Assembly: GCA_910574805.1 (NCBI GenBank)
Contig: CAJTCV010000018.1
Location: 20,981-84,980, forward strand
DNA length: 64,000 nucleotides
Reading direction: 5' to 3'
DNA from: Lachnospiraceae bacterium
GTDB lineage: Bacteria; Bacillota; Clostridia; Lachnospirales; Lachnospiraceae
Shown here: positions 63,822 through 64,000 of the stretch, piece by piece
How positions within the stretch are numbered: the stretch's first letter is position 1
Layout of the letters: each line of letters begins with the position of its first letter
The notes under the pieces: generated by a model
What the model saw: only the letters and a program-made list of their open reading frames with translations
Databases searched by the model: none
Told to the model about the DNA's origin: nothing
Program-made: the position numbers and the translations under genes

Positions 63822-64000
63822 GTGTACTGACCTGTTGATATTTAGCAATACTACCACCTCGTTAAGAGGCAGTAGTAAATGTGGGATACAACGAGCTAAG
63901 CTTCGTTCTGGCATCGCTGGTTCTAAAATGCCAGTTGACCTTCGCTGCCAGTGTATTCCGTTCCGTTTCCCATGCGGATAGTTCCCTGCGTAATAGCCCT
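63822..64000. mobile_element. Foreign sequence interrupting the transfer operon (unidentified)
   Basis: From about 63,822 the sequence no longer encodes the transfer protein, and short stop-riddled frames follow on both strands. It begins GTGTACTGACCTGTTGATAT on the plus strand and has a small inverted repeat (CCACCTCGTTAAGAGG). A group II intron or an insertion-sequence end are possible; the window ends before it can be named. Confidence 0.4.

Noticed and set aside
1..64000. cas genes, a reverse transcriptase/DGR or a retron
   Set aside because: I searched all long frames for Cas effector, RT or variable-repeat features and saw none; the CRISPR array is orphan within this window.

Overview
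The window reads as the chromosome of a spore-forming gut Firmicute, most likely Lachnospiraceae. AGGAGG-type ribosome sites, a spore-coat CotJC fragment, a DUF5688 gene and Lachnospiraceae-type phage and conjugative-element genes all point that way. It holds three blocks: a siphovirus prophage (left edge outside the window, to about 39,350), a short host stretch (about 39,350-42,250), and the integrase-proximal 21 kb of a Tn1549/Tn916-like integrative conjugative element (about 42,250 to beyond the right edge).

Prophage. 1-1.5 kb: hicAB toxin-antitoxin and a lipoprotein. 1.5-8.3 kb: an unusually crowded regulatory region. Several repressors each face a near-consensus divergent promoter with its own operator. 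Within it (5.6-8.3 kb) are tandem cassettes in which an almost invariant DNA block (a small Cys-containing coiled-coil gene plus the first half of an XRE gene) alternates with completely different repressor/operator blocks (XRE, XRE, ribbon-helix-helix). A Tad2-like (DUF2829) gene and a tRNA with anticodon CAU lie beside them. 8.3-19.5 kb: small early genes, a Xer-like recombinase, a TubR/TubZ-like pair, a replication initiator, a Dam-type methylase, a truncated N6-methylase, a late-regulator-like protein and a second tyrosine recombinase. 19.6-38.6 kb: HNH, small and large terminase, portal, ClpP-type protease, HK97 capsid, connectors, tail genes with a candidate -1 frameshift, tape measure, baseplate, a tail fibre, holin and amidase.

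The fibre gene ends in a segment bounded by 16-bp inverted repeats (35,891 and 36,898-36,913). That segment carries a second fibre C-terminus in reverse orientation, and inversion would fuse it in frame, so host range is probably phase-variable. After the lysis genes comes an orphan CRISPR array with five intact repeats, one degenerate terminal repeat and five spacers. It has its own promoter-like leader and no cas gene in view. The prophage ends inside cotJC.

Host stretch: 3' part of cotJC, a DUF5688 gene, tRNA-Arg(CCG) and an anchored SH3 protein.

Conjugative element: Tn916-type Int and Xis, two small regulators, then an AT-rich cargo block (MATE exporter, ICMT-like methyltransferase, TetR regulator, SAM methyltransferase). 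A TGAATGA-N3-TCATTCA operator recurs before all four cargo genes. The mobilisation genes (MobC, MobP-type relaxase) follow, with an oriT-like sequence that has an inverted partner 9 kb away. A DUF2971 gene, a giant ArdA/ArdC-type antirestriction fusion, topoisomerase III, DUF4366 and DUF4315 genes and a CHAP hydrolase complete the block. The 5' end of the hydrolase gene is damaged by a foreign junction near the right edge.
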